Under the pieces are notes generated by a model. It was not told the origin of the DNA. It was given only the letters and a program-made list of their open reading frames with translations, and searched no databases. A program made the translations under genes and the position numbers. A stretch of 64,000 bases of DNA. Source: Haliclystus octoradiatus (Eukaryota; Cnidaria; Staurozoa; Stauromedusae; Haliclystidae). The DNA lies in NCBI GenBank assembly GCA_916610825.1, contig OU744450.1, forward strand, positions 27,448,350 through 27,512,349, written 5' to 3'. Positions 38,001 to 50,410 of this stretch are shown here, piece after piece (the first letter of the stretch is position 1; each line of letters opens with the position of its first letter).

Positions 38001-41000
38001 AAGCATACAGCAACAAATCAAAAAAATGCCATCTATGTCTAAGCATACAGCAACAAATCAAAAAAATGCCATCTATGTCTAATTGAAAATACCATATCAT
38101 TTGCGCTAAGGAAGATCTATTGAATAAAAAGCCTGAACTCATTTCCAAATGTAGACATGAGAATAAATTTTATCTAACTACTTGTAAATCTGTTTTTATA
38201 AATCTACTTATAAATTTTATAATTTACATGATACTAACTAATGATAACAGATGATAACTAACCAGCAATAATAGGAAATATTAACAATACATTTTATTTC
38301 TAGCATCAACAGCCTTTGTTCTGTTAAACAATAACTGTGGGTTTATAAATCGATATAGGCGGATCTGTATGTTTTTCATTATTTAGTTTATTTGTCTAAT
38401 GATTGCATAAGCATGGAATTATTAGTAACAATTATGAATGTGTAGTCTTTGACTCTTTTTATTATAACAATTATTTATATATATAGTAGGCGATCATCAG
38501 AACCTCTAATATTTAAACCAGATTACAACAAATGTTTTTATTTCTATTTTCAATTTATCCTTTTTGTAATGAAACAAAATGCTATGCATGATTGAAGGGT
38601 TCATGAACAGTTCCTGGGCAATTCATGAACAGTTCATGAAAAGTTTTGTGTGGTTTCGTGAACAGTTCATGAACGTGAAATTGCCCAAATTTTCATAAAC
38701 ACTTCATGAACAGTCCCTGAACTTTCCTGTCCACTTCATGAATTTCTTCAAAACAGTTCATAAACTTTCCTTAGTCACAGTTAATGAATATTTTCTGTGG
38801 GTTCATTTCATGACAGTTTGTGAACAGTTCATAAACGTGAAATTTGCCAAATGTTCATGAACAACTTCTGATTGGATTTTGTTATAGGGCCATAAAAGAA
38901 AGAATAATGAAGATAATTGTGCATGTTTGATGCTGTTTTCCTGTTTGCAAATCTATGAATGTGATATTTCTTGCAAAGAAGAAACATATAGAATCTAGCT
39001 TCATTTTGACAACATCGAATTAACGGCTTATATTTTTGTAGTTCAATTACTCTAATATTACTCATCCTCGATCGAAACAAAATAAACATCATATGTGATT
39101 TCTGTGTGTTTGGATATTATTGTTTGCTACAAAATTGATTCCAACTGTATTTATTAGGCTACTGACAGTTGCCCAGGCATTTCTTTGCAGTTCGATCCGC
39201 GATGCTTTTGGTAGGAACATAATTTCTGATAAAATTTTAGGCTTGTTTGTATGGAATGATGTTTTAAGATCCTATATGTTGTATTTGTAACCCTGATTGT
39301 CATCATCTTTATATTCAATTATTATTTGCATTGTTTTGCTTCTGTTTTTTGAGAAATGTTACAATATTAAAAGTTACATTTCACAATTCACAGCTCAAAT
39401 AATATGAACTCATTAAAATTATATAATGTAAATAAAAAAGTTACGAGATCCAATTTCAAAAGATTACATACAAAGGCTGCCGATCTTTTTTGACCCTTTA
39501 GCGCATGAATGATAATTTTTAACACATGAGCTTATCTATATTTAAATTTGATTATCTATATCTAGGTTATAGTGTAAAATGTTTTTGATCTTAGAACTCA
39601 TCTCCAAAAGTCATTAGTAATGATGTGCTGCAAGCTTTCTCTTGTATTCATGACAGCCTCCATTTGAAATTGAAAGATGCTGCAGTAACCAGGTACAAAT
39701 ACCATGACTACCGCAATGGTAACTATAGTAACATAATATAACTAGCATGAAGAGAAACTATTTAAATTTCTAACATAATCATTAGTACAGTAACAACAAA
39801 GCATTAAATAAATTTTGCCAGAGTTATGAGTTAATAAACAAAAGTTGTTACAAATTTTATTGCAATATTAAAATAAATTCTGTTTTTGTTGTTTGACACG
39901 TTATCTTAGCACTAAAATAAATTATGTGGACATCTTCAGTAAAACAAAGATTTCATTTTTCGTTTTGTTTTTTAGAATCAACCATTTGATTTTGTAGATG
40001 ATGTTCTTTTTTAGTTTTAGTTTTTAGACGTAACCTTGTGATGTTTTCCATCACAGCATTTTGACATCGGCCAAATTGATGCGGAATAACAATACATCCA
40101 GGGAGATATCAATCTTTACTTGAAATAAATAATCCTTGAGGGACTCATTGGGAAGCTGTGAAAAACTGTATTAATGTTTCTTGAAATAAATCGAACCATC
40201 ATTCACCTGATGATGATTTAGATGGACACGGGTCATGTTGATGTGATGCTAGTCTATGTTTATAATTCAGCCTATGATGAAGATGGAAACGGGTCATGTT
40301 GATGTGATGCTACTCCATGTTTATAATTCAGCCTATGATGAAGATGGAAACGGGTCATGTTGACGTGATGCTACTCCATGTTTATAATTCAGCCTATGAT
40401 GAAGATGGAAACGGGTCATGTTGATGTGATGCTAGTCTATGTTTATAATCAGCCTATGATGTAGATGGAAACGGGTCATGTTGATGTGATGCTAGTCCAT
40501 GTTTATAATTCAGCCTATGATGTAGATGGAAACGGGTCATGTTGATGTGATGCTACTCCATGTTTATAATTCAGCCTATGATGAAGATGGAAACGGGTCA
40601 TGTTGATGTGATGCTAGTCCATGTTTATAATTCAGCCTATGATGTTGATGGAAACGGGTCATGTTGATGTGATGCTAGTCCATGTTTATAATTCAGCCTA
40701 TGATGTAGATGGAAACGGGTCATGTTGACGTGATGCTACTCCATGTATATAATCCAGCCTATGATGTAGATGGAAACGGGTCATGTTGATGTGATGCTAG
40801 TCCATGTTTATAATTCAGCCTATGATGTAGATGGAAACGGGTCATGTTGATGTGATGCTACTCCATGTTTATAATTCAGCCTATGATGAAGATGGAAACA
40901 GGTCATGTTGATGTGATGCTAGTCCATGTTTATAATTCAGCCTATGATGTTGATGGAAACGGGTCATGTTGATGTGATGCTAGTCCATGTTTATAATTCA

Positions 41001-44000
41001 GCCTATGATGTAGATGGAAACGGGTCATGTTGATGTGATGCTACTCCATGTTTATAATTCAGCCTATGATGAAGATGGAAACGGGTCATGTTGATGTGAT
41101 GCTAATCCATGTTTATAATTCAGCCTATGATGAAGATGGAAACGGGTCATGTTGACGTGATGCTACTCCATGTTTATAATTCAGCCTATGATGAAGATGG
41201 AAACGGGTCATGTTGATGTGATGCTAGTCCATGTTTATAATTCAGCCTATGATGTAGATGGAAACGGGTCATGTTGATGTGATGCTACTCCATGTTTATA
41301 ATTCAGCCTATGATGAAGATGGAAACGGGTCATGTTGATGTGATGCTAATCCATGTTTATAATTCAGCCTATGCCAGATGCTGAAACACTTGTGTATGAA
41401 AACAGTTAAAATAATTCTTGTACAAATTGCTAGCGAATCATGCGCATACGTTATGTTCAGGTGAAATGATACAACTTTAATTTCTAAGTCATGTTGCTCT
41501 TCTTGTTGCTAGGGATACTGTTGCTATGGTGCAGGCTGCAGTTTTGTTGCAACTCAATCAAGATGCAATCCGATTTGAAGGTCTTATGGAACAGCTCTTC
41601 TCGACTGCGTTTAATGTGTTCAATGCTAATAACAAAGGTGATGAATTAGTCAAAAGGTTCAAGAATTTAATGGGTTCAACTGGACGGCACTTTGTGTAGT
41701 GACATATATTTATAATGGCATCTATTGCTTTATACTTGAACATACCTGCATGCATAGTTAACATACTGGTACCATTCTATTGCTACATCCAATTATGTGT
41801 CTGAGAATGTGTTATACATTCATATTACGTGATATCAGTGTGTTGTATCTTACTCAGACTCTGATAACGCATGGCTGATGCATTCCAGGATATTCTCAAA
41901 AGCTCCACAGCCATCAGTAAGACATGCTTTTCACATTCACAGATATTAAGTATTATCTTCTGCTGAAGCGATGATTTTACTGAGAAACACATTATCAACA
42001 TTGATCACAAGTAGGTTATTTAGCATTAACCAGAATATCTTACGCAATTTTTTAGGCAGAAGATAATACTCAAGGGATGAAAAATAAAGCTACCTTTTTG
42101 AATATAATTTTTCTTCAGATTACTTTTGCCTTTGTGTAATACACATTAATTTATCATTTATATATTCATTTTATATATATTATTCATTCATTTATTTGTA
42201 TTCATTCAAGTGTGGTACAGTGAGGATTGTGATGTTGTTTAAATGGTCCGTTATCCATGCAATATGCTAAATTAAAATATTAAATGCTTTCTATTATAGA
42301 TCTCAATGCAACAGATGACTGTGACCAGACGATGGAAAACGAATTATGTAAACACTGTCAGAACAACAGACAACACTGTTGCTGTAATCATTTACTTCGC
42401 AATTTTGAATTAATCTGTAAAATATTGTCAGAGTTGAAAATTACAAATGCCATCGCTTCATCTGCCGTTGCGTCCGTCTTATGTAAAGAGGTATTTATTT
42501 GTTTACATAAATTTTGAACCATGGTTGAGGTTGGATTCTCTGAATTTTCAGAATATTCAAAATACGCTTTCGATATTATCTTACAGATTAAAATTTATAT
42601 CAATGAAATATGCAAGTCATGTTATGATGAATGTTACCTTGAGAAATGCCTTCAATGGACGCGGCAGAATGTTATTGCCTGGTTGCGTTGCGTATTTGGA
42701 ACGCAAGGTACTCTAAATGTTAAATGGCTGTTTGATAATACAACTACTTTTTATTTAAATGTAAATTGTGCTTTTTACTTTCTCAGAAGTAAATGATGGT
42801 CTATTGGCACATTGGATGGAGCGGTTAGAATACCTTGTTCATTTGCGCTTTGCTGAGACAAGGTCCAGGGAGTATTATTAAAATGTCATGTTGGGAACTT
42901 ATTTGACACCTTAACGATTTCTTATTTATTTATTTATTTATTTATTTATTAGGATCTATGAATTATTTGAGATTATTGTTGAATATCCTGATTCACAGCC
43001 TGCAGTTAAGGATCTCAAGGTTAGACATTGGATCTTAGTGCCTGTTTATCAAATGTGGATATTATTCATTCATGTACTGCCTACAGCATGTGCCTCGTAA
43101 TCTTACTGGAATCATCCAAGAAGAAAGTCCTTAACTATTAGACCTACACAAACAGTGACCGTGAATAATGTTCATAATAAGAAGATGATCAGATATAGTA
43201 TGGTAGTTGTCTGGCATACACCACATACAGATCTAAGTAGGATACTGATGATGTGTAGGCAGAGTCTTCTCTCATCATCAACTAAATAATTTGTTTTTTC
43301 TTTTCTTCATGTAATACGCACAAGGGAACTGTAAACACATTTTGCAGGCGGCTGCTATCACAGTCAATGCTTGTGAAGGCCGAAGGGAATTGGCTAAATT
43401 ATGATAATCTATTTATTTTGCCTTATTTAGGAGTGCATGACTAAAACAGATGTCAGGAAGAGGCTGGTTGCTACACTACAAAAATCGTAAGTCAATTTGA
43501 TTACAAGATGGTCTACTTCTATCGTTAGTGTCAAATTTAACAACACGCAACATGCATGAGATGGAACGGCATTAAAAAATTCACTATCTGATATATCATA
43601 CCTACGCACTATCTAGACAGTGTTCACTTGATAAAACTAACTGCCAGTTGTCTGCAATTTTATTCTATTTTTCTTTATGTAATGATATATGTTGGGCTTT
43701 AGGCAGTCATTAATTCCTCCTGATTGTCGACAATGTACAGTACTTTTATTATTCAAGTATTTCACATCAAATGATGCCAATCTAAGACTGACAACAGCAT
43801 ATAAAGTATATGTTTGGTCATAAAGTATAATCTATAGCCTATAATAAAGACACTGTCTCCAGCAACTCCCTGTCTACATATAAAAATAAATTTAAAATTC
43901 TCGTCAAAACCATACCAATCATCATCACCTATGGATATTTTTAAATCTTGTTAATCAAAGCTCATAGTAGCCTCATCTGTATGTAGGCACTTTGTAACAG

Positions 44001-47000
44001 AGATGTGCGAATCCGACCCAACCCCGATTCGATCCGATCGGATTTTGGTTGATATTTTAGGTCTTCGGATCGGATTTGTAGTATGGTAGATTGATCAGAC
44101 TTATTTGATTGAGTTATGTGCAAAGATATACGTTAGGGGTAGTTGTGATAGGATCTCGTATCTCTAAACCAATCAAATTGATGGAATCAGTCTTATTATT
44201 ATACAAATCACCATTTATTGTCTTGTTTCCACTTTTAATTCTGAAACACATGACACTGGTGTTACAGAGAAAGTTATGACATTGGAGGCCTACCAATTTT
44301 AGTTTCCCAATAAATAGAATACTGTGAAGCCAGCATGTTTGAAAAGTGTATCGATGAGATGACAGCAGTACTTAACGCTACATTTGAGATCTTCATCTTC
44401 ATCTTTGAAATCCAACTTGGCCTTAGAGCTGTTAGTTTCCACTCTGGTAAAGGTTACCATGCAAACATTTGCTATAGAAACTAATTAACAAACTATACCA
44501 TGTAAGCATTTGCTATAGAAACTAATTAACAAACTATACCATGTAAGCATTTGCTATAGAAACTAATTAACAAACTATACAATTCTTCTTTATGAGAAGT
44601 TCATTTCTTAGCATGTTGATGTGGATTTCTAAATCAGATGATTTACAAAGCATTCATTTAAACATTGCAATTACACCCTACTTGTATGTCTATGTGTTTT
44701 CTAGGTTTGATAAAAGACTTCTGCAACCAGCAGTGAACACAGCTGATATCATAACCCAATACATATCAACAATCAAGATGTTGCGTTATCTTGATCCTAA
44801 CGGTGTCCTGCTTGAACTAGTCTGTTTACCTCTTAGAGACTACCTGAGGTCAGTTAACTGTCTATTATGGGTTTTTCATGTTCATGTAGGCCTAAACATG
44901 TTCATGTAAATCCATTGCATTATATCATTTTCATGTGTTTCGTTTCAAAAGGCAACGTGATGACACCATCAAGTGTGTTATTGTAAGTCTGACAGATCAA
45001 GAAAGTGGCGCTGAGCTAGCTGAGGTAATTATGTTATCATTTGAAATTTGAAATTATATTAGAGTATTGTAATCTGACTAATTGCTATTTTATATTCTGA
45101 ATTATTATATAAAGGAATTGCTCGCATCAGACAATGGTGCCAATTCGTCCGTTCTCGACAATGCCGATGACTCAGACGGTGAAGATTGGATGCCTGATCC
45201 AGTTGACGCTCTCCCAGGTACATTGCAGATCAAATACAAACAATTGATGGCAGAGCCTATTTATTTGATCTGTGAACTAAACAACATTGTCATTGTTGCA
45301 AAATATTGTGTATATGTCAGTCAAGATGATTCCTAGGGTAAACACAAAAGATGTGCGAATCCGAACCTGTTTGGGTCCGATTCTGTTGATCTTTTTGGTC
45401 TTTGGATCGGATTTGTAGTGATATATTTAATGGTTCAGATTATTTCGGATTTTGAAGTTTGACTAAGTATTTGTATTTTGTAGTACTGTAATTAATTTGC
45501 TTCTTTTTTGCACTACAGAAAATAAAGTTTCTCAATGTAATTATAGCTACATTAGTGTGCCACTCTCTATAGGTATCAATTATACAATTGACGCAATTGA
45601 TGTGAAATGAGTTATAATTTTCTGAAGGAAATTATTGAGATGTATTAATTAATTGTACAGTCCATCATTTCAATGTGTGTCGTGTCTCATGTTCTCCTCC
45701 ACAGATAATTCTCCGTATATGCAGTGACACAGTACTTGCTGACAGTGATAGACTTAGTACGTCAAACGTCATATATTCACGTCTAGGAATTTATGATTAT
45801 AATAGAGAGTGTTAGTTTTGTATTGCATTGCAGTAGTAGTTACTTAAAACTTCTAGCCCGATGTAAAATGTCCATCAGCACAGCTTTATAGAATAGACCT
45901 TTAGTGGACACTCTATTTGTCCAGTATTGTCCAGGTGCCGTATAGTAAAATATTCATGTTTCCTTTCAAAGATATTATTTGTAAATTTCCATGTTTTGAT
46001 TTTAAAGTTGCGGGAGGAAGACAACAGAGAACAGCTGACATCATTAATGTGCTAATTAACATTTATGGCAGCAAAGACATGTTCGTTTCTGAATACAGGA
46101 CATTGCTAGCTGATAGAATACTTTCCAGTTATTCATACGATGTCTCAACTGAGGTATTTCAAACACATGGTTAAATTCCTTTTTCTATTGACAATATTAA
46201 GTGCTTCTGATACTTGTTTATGTCACAGTGCCATATCAGGTCATGTCACTGATTAATGGGTGTGGCAGTTTATGAGACTGAGCTCATGTTTGATGATAAA
46301 TGCTGAGTACCGAATAAGTGCTATTTGCATTGCACTCAATTCGATCACTTTTGTTTTAGCGACGTTATCTGGAATTACTGAAAAGAAGGTTTGGTGAAAA
46401 TCATTTGAATTATTGCGATATCATGTTGAAAGACGTACAGTCATCACAACGGATCAATCGTCAAATTAAAACTCAACTTGAAAAAGAAGAAGACAAATGT
46501 AGAGTAAGCGAATTAAACCCTGGGCAAACGACAGCAACATTTGCGCGACTTTTAAATCCTTCGAAAGTCCTTGTCGTTTAGCCGCTCTTTCGATTTTGTC
46601 TGACGTGTTGCATCGTGTTTGATGGCCATCAAACATCATCGTGTTTGATGGCCATCAAACAGTTTCAAAGTCTTTCCAAGGATTTTTGTTATCGAACGTC
46701 TTTGTTATCCATTCGAACCATTTTGTTCGAAATGTACCAAACTTTTTCGATGTTGTTGCTTCTCCATGACTTCTTTTTAAGCTCAATCTGACTTTTTCTA
46801 GAAAGTCTTGAGAAAATCCTTGTCGTTTAGCCGCTCCTGAGAAGACTGCTTCAAAACACGAACAGCACATGTCAGACAAAAAACAGATTTGTCGCGCAAA
46901 TGTTGCCGTCGTTTGCCCAGGGCTTTAGTCATCATTTTGTACAGTACTTATGGTTGTTTTTTAATTTAGTTTAATTTACAATCCCATTGTCTTACTGCAT

Positions 47001-48970
47001 TTTGACTACTGAGCTCTATACTGTAGGGGAACTGCAAAGCTGAACATCTAGATTGCCCCCCAGAGATCACAGAACAGAGAAATGAGGACAGTGCTCCGTT
47101 GTAATTATCGCACTCGTATCTCTGACATGTAAAGTCTACTTGGTTGGCTTTCTGTCAGAGATCGAAATCACTCGTCAACAATGAAAGTTGTTTCAAGTGT
47201 CACCTTGAGAGGCACCTACTTGATGTTTAATTCTCAACTCTGTCTCAGATTATGTATACGTACCAGGTACGCATTTCTGAATAGGTGATGATGATGAGGT
47301 TGGTTTATTTTCTACAGGATGATCTCCAATTTGATGCACTTATTCTTTCTTCTACATTCTGGCCTTCTTTGAAAGAAGATTCTGTTGAACCACCAGCATC
47401 TGTGAAGAGGTATTCCAATTGCTGGATCAGAAATTAATCATCTTTTTAATTAATGTTATGATTTGAGTGAATACATTATTGTTAATGCATTGCAGTGCCA
47501 TGGAGCGATATACTGCTGAGTTTGAGGCTGCGAAAGGAATGAGAACACTGGAATGGATGAATAACCTTGGAAAGGTTGAGCTTGAGCTAGAGCTAGACAA
47601 CACAGCAAAACTGGTCACATGTACCCCCGCCCAGGCTGTCATCATCACAACATTCCAACAGAAGCGTAAGTGTTTCAGTGGTCCGCATAGGACACTATAA
47701 ATAATTACATCACATCATACATTGACACTTATTTGTATTTTCTTAGATCAATGGAGTCTGGCTGAATTGAGCGAAGAGACGGGAGTGTCAGCGTTATCTT
47801 TGCGAAATCGTCTTTCGTTTTGGGTCAGTCAGGGGGTTATACGTGAAACAGCCATTGATCAATTTGCAGCCTCCAAATCATTTCAACCTACATCTAAAGG
47901 AGGTAATATCAGGCACAATACAGCTGTAAGTGCAAAAAAACATTTTTATTTCGTAACAGTGAAAATGCCCATTTTGCTGTTGCATGTTCTATTTGTTCTG
48001 TTGTGCTTCAAATAAAAAGGCATGTTGCTGTCACAGGCTTATGTTTCATATGCATTGTTTTCATTATGCATATATAGCAACGTATAATTTTCAATGTTAA
48101 AATCAAGAACCGACATAAGAATTGTATTTGATATCCATGTCGAAGACTAGTCTACAAATACTGTAATGGCAATCTGGACGATATCTCGGGAACGGCAGTG
48201 CTGAAAAAAAGATATGGGTGGGGGCGGCAACTGATCAAATTTGACTTTTGGGCGCCAAAATCCATCATTTCAGCAAAATCTATGAATACAGTGGCAAGAA
48301 TTTCATTGTAAGCGCTGACGATTTTTGATGAAAACTGCAGTTACAGGGGCAGCAATCACGAGAAAGATTTCCATCTCGGTTGCGCAGCTGCCATGCTTTG
48401 CAGATCGAGTCGAAGAAAGGTTTAGAGAAGTAAATATTGTAGAGCTCCCTTAAACCTTTTTGCCCGTTCTCTAGTCTGAGACCATTACAGATGGATCTAT
48501 GGCTTATGTGACATCCTTCTCTCTGTGAAGCATTTCATGATTACCTTTCTAACAGAAGCAATGTACGAAGGAAACGAAGACGATTCTTTCACAGCTGACA
48601 ATCAAGACGCCAAAGATGAAGAACTGCAGGTACTATTTGCTGATTGGCCAAATGGCCGCAATGACGCTGGGGGTACTAGTGATGTTTTTCAAATTATTTA
48701 ACTTCTTCATGTGGCTAGGGAAATATATACTCAAATATATTTGATCAATTGATTGCTTCTTTTCAGGTGTATTGGTCCTACATCGTGGGAATGCTTACAA
48801 ATATTGGAAGTTTGTCTCTGGAAAGGATTCATGCCATGTTGAAAATGTTTGCAATGCATGGTCAAAACTCAAAGCAATGCTCTAAAGAAGAGGTTAAAGA
48901 ATTCCTGCAGAGCAAAATTCAAAATGGTGAACTTCAATTTGCAAATAGCGTGTACACATTAACACACTAG
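35017..48970 (+). CDS. ANAPC2: Anaphase-promoting complex subunit 2 (cullin-family scaffold)
   Basis: Eighteen exons: 35017-35084, 39595-39692, 41513-41637, 42300-42490, 42587-42707, 42787-42862, 42953-43019, 43431-43486, 44705-44848, 44952-45024, 45115-45217, 46008-46153, 46360-46503, 47318-47409, 47496-47665, 47747-47902, 48556-48629, 48767-48970. All phases agree, giving 702 aa plus an unlocated N-terminus (human APC2 has 822 aa). Order: cullin repeats, with C-x2-C and C-x-C pairs in KHCQNNRQHCCCNH as in human; VNTADIITQYISTIK; an acidic linker with EDWMPDPVDALPG; the cullin-homology core INIYGSKDMFVSEYRTLLAD and NYCDIMLKDVQSSQRIN; and a C-terminal winged helix (WSYIVGMLTNIGSLSLERIH). APC2 holds the RING subunit APC11 and drives ubiquitination of cyclins and securin in mitosis. 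The introns carry many minisatellites and MITEs. The donor of the 42787 exon (GTCCAG) is weak. Confidence 0.95.
35926..36679 (+). repeat. 40-bp minisatellite, left block, about 19 units
   Basis: The unit starts CATACAGCAACAAATCAAAA and ends GCCATCTATGTCTAAG. Units are nearly identical; one has an extra A and two have single substitutions. It lies in an ANAPC2 intron. Confidence 0.97.
36680..37479. mobile_element. 800-bp non-autonomous DNA transposon, PIF/Harbinger-type MITE
   Basis: Perfect terminal inverted repeats of about 43 bp start GGCCTGGATTATACAGCGCG at both ends. The flanks are a TAA duplication (36677-36679 and 37480-37482), the TWA target typical of PIF/Harbinger. The subterminal parts are GC-rich with repeated GCTTTCGAGCG-like words in both orientations. 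There is no transposase frame. It sits inside the 40-bp minisatellite, within one unit. Confidence 0.85.
37483..38082 (+). repeat. 40-bp minisatellite, right block, about 15 units
   Basis: Same unit as 35926-36679, resumed in register after the MITE. This block is more uniform than the left one. Confidence 0.97.
38598..38870. repeat. Cluster of degenerate GTTCATGAAC palindromes
   Basis: At least ten copies of the word GTTCATGAA(C) or close variants in both readings (CAGTTCATGAAC, CCAAATGTTCATGAAC), at irregular spacing. Confidence 0.7.
40205..41372 (+). repeat. 61-bp minisatellite, about 19 units
   Basis: The unit starts GATGAAGATGGAAACGGGTC and ends TTTATAATTCAGCCTAT. Units alternate among a few variants (AAG/TAG/TTG at one triplet, TACTCC/TAGTCC at another). 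It lies in an ANAPC2 intron just before the exon at 41513. Confidence 0.97.
44003..44105 (+). repeat. Dispersed repeat, GTGCGAATCCGA family, copy 1
   Basis: It starts ATGTGCGAATCCGACCC and contains CTTCGGATCGGATTTGTAGT. A second copy is at 45347-45455, and related CGGATCGGATT words lie at 59920-60300. Confidence 0.65.
44463..44582 (+). repeat. 41-bp tandem repeat, 3 units
   Basis: The unit ends GAAACTAATTAACAAACTATA. It lies in the ANAPC2 intron before the 44705 exon. Confidence 0.9.
45347..45455 (+). repeat. Dispersed repeat, GTGCGAATCCGA family, copy 2
   Basis: It shares with 44003-44105 the start GATGTGCGAATCCGA and the block GGATCGGATTTGTAGT at similar spacing. Confidence 0.65.
46516..46925. 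mobile_element. 410-bp MITE with TA target duplication (Tc1/mariner-like)
   Basis: Terminal inverted repeats of about 36 bp (start AA-CCCTGGGCAAACGAC, end with the complement of the same) are flanked by TA on both sides. There is no transposase. Internally a palindromic word, TTTGATGGCCATCAAA, is tandemly duplicated near 46615-46660. The element starts 12 bp after the donor of the ANAPC2 exon that ends at 46503. Confidence 0.8.
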
Positions 48971-49021
48971 GTGACAGTTCAAATTAGTCACCTAAATTGT
49001 GTATAGATATAATTTATTAAA

Positions 49022-49027
49022 AATAAA
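49022..49027 (+). terminator. Poly(A) signal candidate for ANAPC2
   Basis: AATAAA 52 nt after the ANAPC2 stop codon, so the 3' UTR would be short. Confidence 0.6.
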
Positions 49028-49442
49028 TCAACTGTCACAGAGCATTATTTGTTGTTGTTCTACAAAATGTTCAATATACAGATCACATTCTATTAGAAGG
49101 CATTACGGTTAAATGACAATTATTCCTGTTGGATGGCAGGCTTTGGTGGTTACAGTGAAAGTTGAAACCAAATCATTATTTGACGATGTCATTTTGTTCG
49201 TTGTGTAAATTGATCACAAATTGCAATGATATTATTTTGGCAAAATTAAATGTCCATCAGCAAAAGCACTGCAAGCAAATATGGTGGCACAATATCCAAA
49301 TATTTTTTGAAGTCCAGGAAGACATAATTTTATCTCCACAGTTCTAATATTCCTTTTAGCCTGCCTCCAAAGTAGGTTTAGTTTACTAACGTGAATAATT
49401 ATAATAATTAATTCCTATATATATGTTCGTGAGTGTTATTAT

Positions 49443-49637
49443 TTAATATTGATTGCCGTTTTTTCTTCTTGCGTAAGCACCCAAACATGCGCAAATACCA
49501 AGAATACCAACCATTAAGCCGATCACTAATGCTGCAGCATCTCCACCGTCAAACGCTTCTGCACCTTTACTGAACAACGATAATATCAGCACAAATATAG
49601 GTAAGAAATAACCAATAACTGCATTCAAGTTGACCAT
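49443..49637 (-). CDS. SMIM30: SMIM30-like small integral membrane protein
   Basis: Single exon, 64 aa. The N-terminus (MVNLNAVIGYFLPIFVLILS) is a hydrophobic signal or anchor ending near an AEA site. Next come GGDAAALVIGLMVGILGIC, a membrane segment, and the basic tail GAYARRKNGNQY. Human SMIM30, as I recall it, ends GICACLGVYARKRNG, against GICACLGAYARRKNG here, which is a near-exact match for such a short protein. The human micropeptide sits in ER/membranes and has been linked to MAPK signalling. The first ATG of the longer open frame (49766) was not chosen because the similarity starts at 49637 and the upstream codons look non-coding. It converges with ANAPC2 and diverges from the receptor gene. 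Confidence 0.85.
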   Translation of the reverse strand: MVNLNAVIGYFLPIFVLILSLFSKGAEAFDGGDAAALVIGLMVGILGICACLGAYARRKNGNQY

Positions 49638-49699
49638 TTTGATTGCAAATTTACTATATAATATCGACAGAACTTGAAAGCCAGTCAAAAAGTGAAAAT

Positions 49700-49760
49700 C
49701 AAAGTAAAAAGAAATTGAACATGGCGGATTGGTCACGTGATATTTTCGTGTCATATGCAA
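49700..49760 (-). promoter_or_regulatory. Candidate promoter elements upstream of the SMIM30-like gene
   Basis: GATTGG (CCAAT on the minus strand) lies next to GGTCACGTGAT, an E-box of the USF/MITF-TFEB type, 85-100 bp upstream of the start codon. A palindromic TCATATGCAAGGTCATATGA follows. The pairing of CCAAT and CACGTG is typical of housekeeping promoters; function is inferred. Confidence 0.4.
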
Positions 49761-49845
49761 GGTCATATGACAATAACCTCGATGTGGTGTATAAATCTAT
49801 TCTTGGCATCAATCTTTTGAGAGTTGAGTATATCTGTAAATAGAT

Positions 49846-50410
49846 TTCTCTGGGTAAAACAGGTGTATTTGACGCCTTTCTGATATTTATCGATTTTATC
49901 GAAATAAAATGAAACAATACAAACCCAGTCCCATAGACGCCCTCTTTTACACCATATTGGCATCCATTTCTTACAGTAGTGAAATCTTCGACAGAAAACT
50001 TAAAATTCCCCAAGAATTTAATACCCTTAAAGTTCTACAGATTACCAAAAAATAATTATTACAAAAGGGCACGTCCCAGTCTGACTGTCAATTGGAGTTA
50101 CCTCCCCTGACCGCATCATAGAGCGTACCTTCAAACAAAGTGTGTCACAAGGTAGTCTATGGTCGACCAATCAATACAATAACATAGAAGGCTGATGTTT
50201 AGTTTGGCCGTGTGATATTATCACAGCAATCAAAGAAAGTGGCCAGATGCTAGAATACGTCACAATGCAAGAATCACAGTTAATTAAAATAAGGCAATTT
50301 GATAGCGGACGAATCCTCTGATCCACAATTAACTGTACACGCGATAACTCTGTCAGCGTATCTCCAATAGCCAAATAAAGTTAGTGATTTCACCAGGGAG
50401 AAAAAACGCA
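49846..50410. other. Intergenic stretch between the SMIM30-like and receptor genes
   Basis: Divergent intergenic DNA with no conserved coding content. It should contain the receptor promoter and 5' UTR. Confidence 0.45.

Noticed and set aside
35926-38082. CRISPR-like look of regularly spaced direct repeats
   Set aside because: The 40-bp units are tandem with no unique spacers, and the DNA is animal; it is a minisatellite.
46655-46879. 74-codon minus-strand open frame
   Set aside because: It lies entirely inside the TA-flanked MITE and shows no transposase motif.
49637-49766. N-terminal extension of the SMIM30-like protein to the upstream ATG at 49766
   Set aside because: The extra 43 codons are AT-rich, unlike the family, and overlap the CCAAT/E-box region; the family start fits 49637.
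49721-49843. Plus-strand frame starting ATGGCGGATTGG opposite the SMIM30-like promoter
   Set aside because: A good start context but only 40 codons, no conserved content and no donor; it overlaps the likely SMIM30 promoter.
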